The translations under genes were made by a program, and so were the position numbers. A stretch of DNA of 64,000 nt, taken from assembly GCF_003751945.1 (NCBI RefSeq), contig NZ_RJKL01000001.1, positions 5,208,001 through 5,272,000 on the forward strand, read 5' to 3'. Source of the stretch: Couchioplanes caeruleus (GTDB taxonomy: Bacteria > Actinomycetota > Actinomycetes > Mycobacteriales > Micromonosporaceae). This document shows positions 43,205 to 51,200 of the stretch, in pieces. The notes under the pieces are model-generated. The model ran no database searches. It saw nothing but the letters and a program-made list of their open reading frames with translations, and was not told the origin of the DNA. Position 1 is the stretch's first letter. Each line of letters opens with the position of its first letter.

Positions 43205-44152
43205 GTGACGGAGGCTTGGGGCCCGGACGACGACAAACCGCGCCGGATGGCCGGCCCGGTACGGGTCCGCGTGCCCGCGAAGATCAATCTGCATCTCGGC
43301 GTCGGCCCGTTGCGTGCCGACGGTTTCCACGAGTTGAGCACGGTCTACCACGCGATCAGCCTCTTCGACGAGCTGACCGCCCGCCGCGGCGACACCCTCG
43401 CGTTGACCATGGAGGGCGAGGGCGCCGGTGAGCTGGAGCTGGACGACAGCAACCTGATCATCCGGGCGGCCCGCGCGCTGGCCCACAAGGCGCGGGTGCC
43501 GGCCCACGCCCGGCTGCATCTGCGCAAGACCATCCCGCTGGCCGGCGGCCTCGCCGGTGGCAGCGCCGACGCCGCCGCGACCCTGCTCGCCTGCGACCTG
43601 CTCTGGGGCACCGGCTTCAGCAAGGAGGAGCTGGCCGAGATCGGCGCCGAGCTCGGTTCCGACGTGCCGTTCCTGCTGCACGGTGGCACCGCGCTGGGCA
43701 CGGGCCACGGCGAGGCGATCAGCCCCATCCTGGCCCGGCCGACCACCTGGCACTGGGTGGTGGCGATCGCCGACGGCGGCCTGTCCACGCCCGCGGTCTA
43801 CCGCGAGCTGGACCGGCTTCGCGACAGCCCGTGGCCGCCGACGCCGTTGGAGAGCCCCGACGAGCTGATGGCCGCCCTGCGTCAGCGCAAGCCGGAGGTG
43901 CTGGGCGCGGCCCTTGCCAACGATCTGCAGCCGGCGGCGCTGTCCCTGCGCCCAGCCCTGTCCGACGTGCTCAAGGCCGGCCACGAGGCGGGCGCGGTGG
44001 CGGGCCTCGTCTCCGGTTCCGGTCCGACCTGCGTCTTCCTCGCCACGGACGCCCGCCACGCGGAGCAGGTGGCGGGGCTGCTGGCCGAGTCCGGGGTGTG
44101 TCGCACGGCGGTGACCGCCCGCGGCCCCATGCCGGGCGCCCGCGCCGTCTGA
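43205..44152 (+). CDS. ispE: 4-diphosphocytidyl-2-C-methyl-D-erythritol kinase
   Basis: 315 residues from GTG 43205. The GHMP kinase motifs are RVPAKINLHLGVGPLRADGFHEL at the start, the phosphate loop PLAGGLAGGSADAAATLLAC, and LVSGSGPTCVFLA near the C-terminus. It phosphorylates CDP-methylerythritol in the MEP isoprenoid pathway. The ~15-residue acidic start before MAGPVRVRV is an extension. The order rsmA-ispE-ABC-F ATPase is conserved in actinomycetes. Confidence 0.93.
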   Translation: MTEAWGPDDDKPRRMAGPVRVRVPAKINLHLGVGPLRADGFHELSTVYHAISLFDELTARRGDTLALTMEGEGAGELELDDSNLIIRAARALAHKARVPAHARLHLRKTIPLAGGLAGGSADAAATLLACDLLWGTGFSKEELAEIGAELGSDVPFLLHGGTALGTGHGEAISPILARPTTWHWVVAIADGGLSTPAVYRELDRLRDSPWPPTPLESPDELMAALRQRKPEVLGAALANDLQPAALSLRPALSDVLKAGHEAGAVAGLVSGSGPTCVFLATDARHAEQVAGLLAESGVCRTAVTARGPMPGARAV

Positions 44153-44207
44153 CCTGCCCCGCCACGCGATGGCGGACCTCGCCGCAGGGGCTTGTCGCCC
44201 GTCAAGG

Positions 44208-44213
44208 TAGTCT
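44208..44213 (+). promoter_or_regulatory. Probable -10 element (ABC-F gene)
   Basis: TAGTCT ends 10 bases before GTG 44224 with no ribosome site; the transcript leader would be only a few bases. Confidence 0.4.
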
Positions 44214-44223
44214 GGACGGCATC

Positions 44224-46032
44224 GTGGCCAACATTGTCAATCTGGACCGGGTCAACAAGGGCTACGGCGCCGCCGGTCAACTGCTCACCGACGTCTCGCT
44301 CGGGCTCGACGACGACGCCCGGGTCGGCATCGTCGGTCTCAACGGCGCCGGCAAGTCGACCCTGCTGCGGCTGCTCGCCAAGCTCGAGGAGCCCGACTCC
44401 GGCCGGGTCACCCACCGCCGCGACCTGCGGGTCGCCGCCCTTCCGCAGAGCCTGGTCCTCGCCGGCGAGGCGACCGTCCGCGACGTCGTGCTGGGCACCG
44501 CCTGGCTGGCCGAGGGGATGGGCGCCGAGCACGAGTGGGCCGGCGACGCCGGCGTCCGCGAGATCCTCGACGGCCTCGGCATGGGCCACCTCGGCCTGGA
44601 GACGCCGGTCGGGCCCATGTCCGGCGGTGAGCGCCGCCGGGTGGCCCTCGCCGCGCTGCTCGTCCGCGAGTCCGACCTGCTGATCCTCGACGAGCCCACC
44701 AACCACCTGGACGTGGCCGGTGTCGACTGGCTCGCTCGCTACCTGCTCGGCCGCCGGGGCGCGCTGGTCGTCGTCACCCACGACCGCTGGTTCCTTGACG
44801 CGGTGTGCACCGCGACCTGGGAGGTCGTCGACGAGCAGGTGCACATCTACGAGGGCGGCTACGCGGCCTGGACCCTCGCCCGGGCCGAACGGCAGCGGGT
44901 GGCCGCGGCCGTCGAGGCCCGGCGGCAGAATCTGCTCCGCAAGGAGATCGCCTGGTTGCGCCGCGGCCCGCCGGCCCGGACCTCGAAGCCGCAGTTCCGC
45001 ATCGACGCGGCGAACGCGCTCATCGCGGACGTCCCGCCGGTGCGCGACAAGGTGAGCCTGCAGCGGCTGGCGACCACCCGGCTGGGCAAGCAGGTGTACG
45101 ACCTCGAGAACGTCCGCCTCGAGGCCGGCCCCAAGACCATCTTCTCGGAGCTCACCTGGCACGTCGGCCCCGGCGACCGGATCGCGATCCTGGGCGCCAA
45201 CGGCGCGGGCAAGACCACCCTGCTGCGCCTGCTCGCCGGCGTCACGGAGCCGGACGGCGGGCGCCTGGTGCGGGGCTCGACCGTACGCCCGGCGTTCTTG
45301 TCCCAGGAGCTCAAGGAGCTGCCGGGACACCTGCGCTTGCTGGAGGCCGTCGAGGAGGTGGCCAAGCGGGTCAAGCTCGGCGACCGTGAGTTGTCGGCGG
45401 GACAGCTCGCCGAGGTGTTCGGGTTCACCGACAAGCGGATCTGGACCCCGGTGAGCGACCTCTCCGGCGGCGAGCGACGCCGGCTGCAACTGTTGCGCCT
45501 GCTCGCCGCGGAGCCGAACGTGCTGCTCCTCGACGAGCCCACCAACGACCTCGACACCGACACGCTGGCCTCACTGGAGGACCTGCTCGACTCCTGGCCC
45601 GGCACGATGGTGGTGGCCAGCCACGACCGCTACCTGGTCGAGCGGGTGACCGACACCGCGTACGGGATGTTCGGCGACGGCCGGCTGGTGCACCTTCCCG
45701 GCGGCGTCGACGAATACCTCGCGCGGACCGCCGGTGCTCCCGCCCTGGCGCCCGTCGCGGCGCAAGCGCCGGGGGCGGCTCCCGCCGCGGCCGCTGGGAA
45801 CGGGATGTCCGCGGGTGAACTGCGGGCGGCCCGCAAGGATCTCGCCCGCCTGGAGCGGCAGCTCGCGAAGCTCGAGGACCGGATCGTGAAGATCAACGAA
45901 GGTCTCGCCGAGCACGGCAGCGACTACGACAAGATCATGGAGTTGGACGCTCAGCTCAAGGCGGTGCAGGCGGAGCGGGCCCAGGTCGAGGAGGCCTGGC
46001 TCGAGCTGGCGGAGCAGGTGGGCGACGCCTGA
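44224..46032 (+). CDS. ABC-F ATPase (Uup/EttA-like ribosome-associated)
   Basis: 602 residues from GTG 44224. Two ABC cassettes are fused without membrane helices. The first has GLNGAGKST, SGGERRRVALAALL and LLILDEPTNHLD; the second has GANGAGKTT, SGGERRRLQLLRLL and LLLDEPTNDLD. A charged linker separates them, and a C-terminal coiled-coil (ARKDLARLERQLAKLEDRIVKI) marks the Uup subtype. Such proteins act on the ribosome or on DNA-associated complexes, not in transport. No resistance function can be read. Its place after ispE is standard. Confidence 0.9.
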   Translation: MANIVNLDRVNKGYGAAGQLLTDVSLGLDDDARVGIVGLNGAGKSTLLRLLAKLEEPDSGRVTHRRDLRVAALPQSLVLAGEATVRDVVLGTAWLAEGMGAEHEWAGDAGVREILDGLGMGHLGLETPVGPMSGGERRRVALAALLVRESDLLILDEPTNHLDVAGVDWLARYLLGRRGALVVVTHDRWFLDAVCTATWEVVDEQVHIYEGGYAAWTLARAERQRVAAAVEARRQNLLRKEIAWLRRGPPARTSKPQFRIDAANALIADVPPVRDKVSLQRLATTRLGKQVYDLENVRLEAGPKTIFSELTWHVGPGDRIAILGANGAGKTTLLRLLAGVTEPDGGRLVRGSTVRPAFLSQELKELPGHLRLLEAVEEVAKRVKLGDRELSAGQLAEVFGFTDKRIWTPVSDLSGGERRRLQLLRLLAAEPNVLLLDEPTNDLDTDTLASLEDLLDSWPGTMVVASHDRYLVERVTDTAYGMFGDGRLVHLPGGVDEYLARTAGAPALAPVAAQAPGAAPAAAAGNGMSAGELRAARKDLARLERQLAKLEDRIVKINEGLAEHGSDYDKIMELDAQLKAVQAERAQVEEAWLELAEQVGDA

Positions 46033-46112
46033 TCCGGGGGTGCTCCTGCGGGCGCCGAGGCGATGCGCGAGAATCTCTGGCGAGACACGAACCGAGGTTG
46101 GAGACGGACACC

Positions 46113-46583
46113 ATGGCGCACATTCCGGTCAATCACCCGCTGCGGCCGCTCTACCGCGCTCTGGGCGCGCTGACCGGAGCCTACCTCGTCCTCTTCGGGA
46201 TCGTGGGCATCATCGTCACCGCCGGTGACGGCCTGTTCGGCAACGGCGGGGACCGGGTGCTGGGGCAGGGTGCCAACCTGTTCTGGTCGATCGTGTCGCT
46301 GCTGATCGGCGGCATCGTGGTGCTCGCCACGGTCATCGGGCGCAACTCCGACGTCGAGGTCGACAAGTACTTCGGCTGGGGCCTGCTGGTCGTCGGCAGC
46401 TACGAGCTCGCGGTGATCCGCACCGACGCCAACTTCCTCGACTTCAGCGTCTCGACGGTCGTGGTCACCTACCTCCTCGGCCTGGTGCTGATCATGGCCA
46501 GCCTCTACAGCAAGGTCGCTCCGACCGCGCAGGCCGGCGAGCCGCGCCAGGTGCGGCAGGCACGGGCGACCCAGAACGCCTGA
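46113..46583 (+). CDS. DUF4383 membrane protein
   Basis: 156 residues with four membrane helices. The start ATG 46113 has GGAGACGG upstream. MAHIPVNHPLRPLYRALGALTG and FGWGLLVVGSYELAVIRTDANFLDFS are the family marks. Its stop overlaps the start of the next gene by one base (TGATG). Function unknown; DUF4383 genes are common in actinomycetes and often tandem. Confidence 0.85.
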   Translation: MAHIPVNHPLRPLYRALGALTGAYLVLFGIVGIIVTAGDGLFGNGGDRVLGQGANLFWSIVSLLIGGIVVLATVIGRNSDVEVDKYFGWGLLVVGSYELAVIRTDANFLDFSVSTVVVTYLLGLVLIMASLYSKVAPTAQAGEPRQVRQARATQNA

Positions 46584-47041
46584 TGGCTCACTACCCCGTC
46601 AATCACCACCTCCGCCAGACCTACCGCCTGTTCGCCGGCGCCTCCGGGGCCTACCTGGCCCTGGTCGGGGTCGTCGGCGTCGGCGTCACCTGGGGTGACC
46701 CGTTCTTCCACCGGGGACACGACTGGGTGCTGGGGCTGCGCACGAATCCCGCCGGGGCGTGGCTGACCGCCCTGTTGGGCCTGGCGGTGCTGGTCGCCGT
46801 GCTGCTCGGCGGCAACGTGCACCATCACGGCAGTCTCGTCACGGGCTGGGGCCTGCTGGGCGTGTCCATGGTGCTGCTGGCCCTCATCCAGACCGACGCG
46901 AACGTCCTGAACGTCTCGATGGTCAACGTCATCGTGCTCACGCTGCTGGGCCTGGTGGTCCTGACCGCCGGCCTGTACGGCAAGGTGGACGATTCCGCAG
47001 CCACCCGCGCCGACGACGAGCGGGCGCACCAACCCGCCTGA
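46583..47041 (+). CDS. DUF4383 membrane protein (tandem copy)
   Basis: 152 residues, four membrane helices. It is a diverged duplicate of the gene just upstream: both open MAHxPVNHxLRxxYR and carry TDANxLxxS in the last third. Translation is coupled to the first copy. The two probably form hetero-oligomers, which is inference. Confidence 0.85.
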   Translation: MAHYPVNHHLRQTYRLFAGASGAYLALVGVVGVGVTWGDPFFHRGHDWVLGLRTNPAGAWLTALLGLAVLVAVLLGGNVHHHGSLVTGWGLLGVSMVLLALIQTDANVLNVSMVNVIVLTLLGLVVLTAGLYGKVDDSAATRADDERAHQPA

Positions 47042-47084
47042 GCCGGGTGGCCGGCTGTCCCGCGCGGAGCGCGGCCGGCTCCGG

Positions 47085-47175
47085 CCCGGGTCGGATGGCC
47101 GGCCCGGGTCGGGTCAGCGGGTCCGGGTCGGGCGCGAGTCGGATGGCCGGCTCAGGCCGGGGTCAGCGGGTCTTG
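47085..47175 (-). repeat. Repeat derived from the end of the TetR gene
   Basis: GGGTCAGCGGGTC spans the stop codon of the TetR gene (TCA at 47163-47165) and recurs exactly about 50 bases upstream, near 47111. GGATGGCCGGC is also repeated. The array lies in the short gap to the convergent DUF4383 gene. Confidence 0.6.
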
Positions 47176-47870
47176 CGGGTCAGCAGGGTGGGTTTGGCCT
47201 CGAGGTGCGACAGGCCGTTCCAGGCCAGGTTCACCAGGTGCGCGGCCACCATCTCCTTCTTCGGTTTGCGTGCCTCGGGCCACCACTGGCCGACCAGGGC
47301 CACCATGCCCACCAGCGCCTGCGAGTAGAGCTCGGCGAACTTGGGCTCCAGCCCGCGGGACGTGAACTCGGCGCCGAGGATGTGCTCGACCTGGTGGGCC
47401 ACGTCGTTCATCACGCTGGAGAAGTTGCCCGCCGGCTGCAGCGCCGGCGACTCGCGGACCAGCACCCGGAAGCCGTGCGGTTCCTCCTCGATGTAGTCCA
47501 GCAGCGCGAGGGCGGCCTGCTCGAGGAGCTCGCGGGGATGCCCGGCGGTCAGGGCGGCGGCGACGCGGTCGAGCAGGGCGCGCACCTCCCGGTCGACGAC
47601 GACCGCGTAGAGACCCTCCTTGCCGCCGAAGTGCTCGTACACGACCGGCTTGGAGACCTTGGCGCGCGAGGCGACCTCCTCCACCGAGGTTGCGTCGAAG
47701 CCGCGCTCGGCGAAGAGCTGCCGGCCGATGGCGATGAGCTGCTCGCGCCGTTGCGCCGCGGACATGCGTACGCGCGACGAGGACGGCGCGGCCGCACTCC
47801 GGCCCGTCGCAGTGACCGGGCGCAGGCGACGACCCCGGGGTTGGTTGCTGGTGTCGTTGTGCTCGGTCAC
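47163..47870 (-). CDS. TetR-family transcriptional regulator
   Basis: 235 residues from GTG 47870. After a basic ~30-residue tail, the DNA-binding domain reads RREQLIAIGRQLFAERGFDATSVEEVASRAKVSKPVVYEHFGGKEGLYA, a complete TetR helix-turn-helix. The ligand-binding half is all-helical with YIEEEPHGFRVLVRES, as in regulators of fatty-acid or lipid genes. It is divergent from the megasynthase gene across 415 bases, and a palindrome of the right shape lies between them, so it likely represses the lipid locus, its own gene, or both. The ligand may be an acyl-CoA or the product; that is inference. Confidence 0.9.
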   Translation of the reverse strand: MTEHNDTSNQPRGRRLRPVTATGRSAAAPSSSRVRMSAAQRREQLIAIGRQLFAERGFDATSVEEVASRAKVSKPVVYEHFGGKEGLYAVVVDREVRALLDRVAAALTAGHPRELLEQAALALLDYIEEEPHGFRVLVRESPALQPAGNFSSVMNDVAHQVEHILGAEFTSRGLEPKFAELYSQALVGMVALVGQWWPEARKPKKEMVAAHLVNLAWNGLSHLEAKPTLLTRKTR

Positions 47871-47941
47871 CTCGCCATCCTGCCAGCTTCGGCGAATCCC
47901 ATCGATCCACGTGGCGGGAACGGCGATGGTCAATTGTTAAC

Positions 47942-47967
47942 AACTTACGCTTACGTCACCGTAAGTT
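47942..47967. promoter_or_regulatory. Palindromic operator, likely TetR site
   Basis: AACTTACG (47942-47949) and CGTAAGTT (47960-47967) form 8-base arms. Inside, CTTACG-TCAC-CGTAAG (47950-47965) is a perfect 6-base inverted repeat. CTTACG is thus present three times counting both strands. The site is AT-rich within GC-rich DNA, 72 bases upstream of the regulator's start. Confidence 0.7.
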
Positions 47968-48138
47968 ATAACGCCGTCGGAAGGCCTCGATCGCGTCCGC
48001 CGAGCCCTCGCTCGCGCTCACCATGATCACTGCTCGAGATCCGGCGCATGTTCCGGGCCGCGGAACGGAAATCCTGCTGGCGGGCCATGTGACCGGAGTG
48101 TGGACGGTGGGTTGCGGGGCGGTCGACGACAAAATCTG

Positions 48139-48160
48139 CACCTTGTCCATCGAGAAGGTG
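48139..48160 (+). promoter_or_regulatory. Inverted repeat upstream of the megasynthase gene
   Basis: CACCTT (48139-48144) and AAGGTG (48155-48160) with a 10-base spacer, followed by GTAAC twice within 15 bases. Possible regulator site or part of the promoter; nothing fixes its partner. Confidence 0.4.
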
Positions 48161-48285
48161 TAACGCCGCTGTAACTCCAAGTCGATAACGTGCGCTCCGA
48201 GCAACATTCATGTATCGACATCTTTCTTTCACCGCTGCCCCTTGCATGCCTGTGCGACCGTTCCAAACGACACGGCGGGAGTCCG

Positions 48286-51200
48286 ATGAAGACAGTGCGA
48301 CAGACGAGCTCACTGGTGCTGGCCGTCAGCGGGGGTGTCGGCATGGAGCCGAGCCCGCATCAGGTCGCCGCCGCGGCGCGGGCCGGTGGAATCGGCGTTC
48401 TGGACCTGGGGCGCGGCGATGCCTGGAGCCTGCGCGTGCTGGCGCAGACCGCCCGCCGCGTGGGCGAGGGGCTGGGCGTGCGAGTCACCGCGGCCTGCGC
48501 GGCCACCGCGGGCGACCTGGAGCGGGTCGCCGGTGGCGCCGTCGAGCTGGTCGTCGTCGCCGCGGACGCCGGATGGGACGTCGCCGACCTGGTCGGCCGC
48601 TACCGCGTCTACGTCGAGGTCACCGACCTCGCCGAGGCGCGAGCCGCCGTGACCGCCGGCGCGCACGGGTTGGTCGCCCGCGGCATGGAGTCCGGGGGGC
48701 GCGTCGGCGACCTCAGCTCCTTCGTGCTCCTCCAGCAGCTCGTCGGCGTCGGGTTGCCGGTCTGGGCGGCCGGCGGCATCGGCCCGCACACCGCGGCGGC
48801 CTGTGTCGTGGGTGGCGCGGCGGGGATCCTGTTGGATACCCAGCTCAGCCTGCTCCCTGAGTCCACATTGTCCGATCAACACCTTTCGCTGCTTCGTCGC
48901 ATGGACGGTACTGAAACGGTGCTGCGCGACGGCATCCGGGGCGTCGAGAGCGGCGGCACGCTGCTGCCCATCGGCCAGGACGGCTGGCTCGCCGCCGACT
49001 TCGCCCGGCGGTACGCGGACACCGCCGCGGCCGTACGCGGCATCCGCGACTCGATCCTGCAGGCCCTGGAGCACGCCGACGCCGGCGAGGCGCTGAGCCC
49101 CGGCGCCCCGCTGGCCCGGACGCTGGGCGTCGACCTTCCCGTCGCCCAGGGCCCGATGACCCGGGTGAGCGACGTGGCCGGCTTCGCCCGCGCCGTCGCG
49201 GACGGCGGCGCCCTGCCCTTCATCGCCCTGGCCCTGGCCAACGCCGAGCAGAGCCGGCGGATGCTGACCGAGACCGCCGCCGCGCTCGGCGACCGCCCGT
49301 GGGGCGTCGGCGTGCTCGGCTTCGCGCCGGAGCACCTTCGGGCCGCGCAGATCGAGGTCGTCCGGGAGATCCGTCCCGCGGTCGCGATCATCGCCGGTGG
49401 CCGTCCCGCCCAGGCCAAGGGCCTCGAGGCCGACGGCATCAGCTCCTTCCTGCACGTGCCGTCGCCCGGGCTGCTGCGCCAGTTCCTGCAGGCCGGCTCC
49501 CGCAAGTTCATCTTCGAGGGCGCCGAGTGCGGCGGGCACGTCGGCCCGCGCGCCAGCTTCCCGCTCTGGGAGGCGCAGCTCGGGGTCATCGAGGAGTTCC
49601 TCGCCGAGCGTCCCGAGGGCACGGCCGCGGAGCTGCAGATCTTCTTCGCCGGCGGCATCCACGACGAGCGGTCGGCGGCGATGGTGGCCGCGATGACCGG
49701 CCCGCTCACCCGTCGCGGCGCCCAGACCGGCGTGCTGATGGGTACGGCGTACCTGTTCACCGCCGAAGCCGTCACCCACGGCGCGATCCAGCCGCTGTTC
49801 CAGCAGCAGGCGATCGAGGCGACGCGGACGGCGCTGCTGGAGACCGCTCCCGGCCACGCGACCCGGTGCCTGCAGTCCGGCTTCGTGGACGACTTCCACA
49901 GCCTGCGCGAGCAGCTCGAGGGAGCCGGCGTGGAGAACCGCGTCGTCTGGGAGCAGCTCGAGATGCTCAACGTCGGCCGGCTGCGCATCGCCAGCAAGGG
50001 GATCACCCGCGACGGCGACCGGCTCGTGCCGGTCGACGAGGCCACCCAGGCGGCGGAGGGCCTGTTCATGGCCGGGCAGGTCGCGGTCCTGCGCGACGCC
50101 GCCACCACCATCGCCGGCCTGCACGACCAGGTCACCACGGCTGCCGCGGCCGGGCACGCCGACCGGGTCGCCGCCCTGCGCGTCGACCTCGGGCTGGACC
50201 CGGTGCTGGAGCCGGAGGTCGCCGACCCGCTGGACATCGCCATCGTCGGCATGGCCTGTGTCTTCCCCGGATCGCCCGACCTGGCCTCCTTCTGGGAGAC
50301 CGTGATCAGCGGCGCCGACAAGGTCGGCGAGGTGCCGGCGGACCGCTGGGACGTCGACACCTACTACGCGCCGGAGGTCGGGCCCGGGCAGACCGGCCGG
50401 ATCACCGTCTCCAAGTGGGGCGGCTTCATCGACCCGGTGCCGTTCGACGCGATCAAGTACGGCATCCCGCCCGCCGCGCTGGCCAGCATCGACCCCACTC
50501 AGCTCCTCGCCCTGGAGATCTCGCACCGGGCGTTGTTCGACGCCGGGTATGCGTACGACTCCGGCTTCGACCACGGCCGCACCGGCGTGGTGTTCGGCGC
50601 CGAGGCGGGCAGCGACATGAGTCAGACGCAGACGTTGCGCACCCTGCTGCCCGGATACCTAGGCGAGCTCCCGGAGCAGCTCGAGGACCTGCTGCCGACG
50701 GTCACCGAGGACACGTTCCCCGGTGTGCTCGCCAACGTCATCGCCGGCCGGGTCGCCAACCGCCTCGACCTCGGCGGCCCCAACTACACCGTGGACGCCG
50801 CCTGCGCCTCGTCGCTGGCCGCCATGGACGCCGCCTGCAAGGAGCTGATCGCCGGCGACAGCGACCTGATGATCTGCGGCGGCGCCGACCTGCACAATGG
50901 CATCAACGACTACCTGATGTTCACCTCGGCGCACGCGCTCTCGCCGACCGGCCGGTGCCGCACCTTCGACAGCACCGGCGACGGCATCGCGCTGGGTGAG
51001 GGCGTCGCCGCCGTGGTGCTCAAGCGGCTCGCCGACGCCGAGCGCGACGGCGACCGGGTGTACGCCGTGATCAAGGGCCTCGGTGGCGCCAGCGACGGAC
51101 GCGCCCTGGGCCTGACCGCGCCGCGCGCCGAGGGCCAGCGCCGGGCGCTCGACCGGGCGTACGGCGGCGCGGGCATCTCCCCGAGCGAGGTGGGCCTGGT

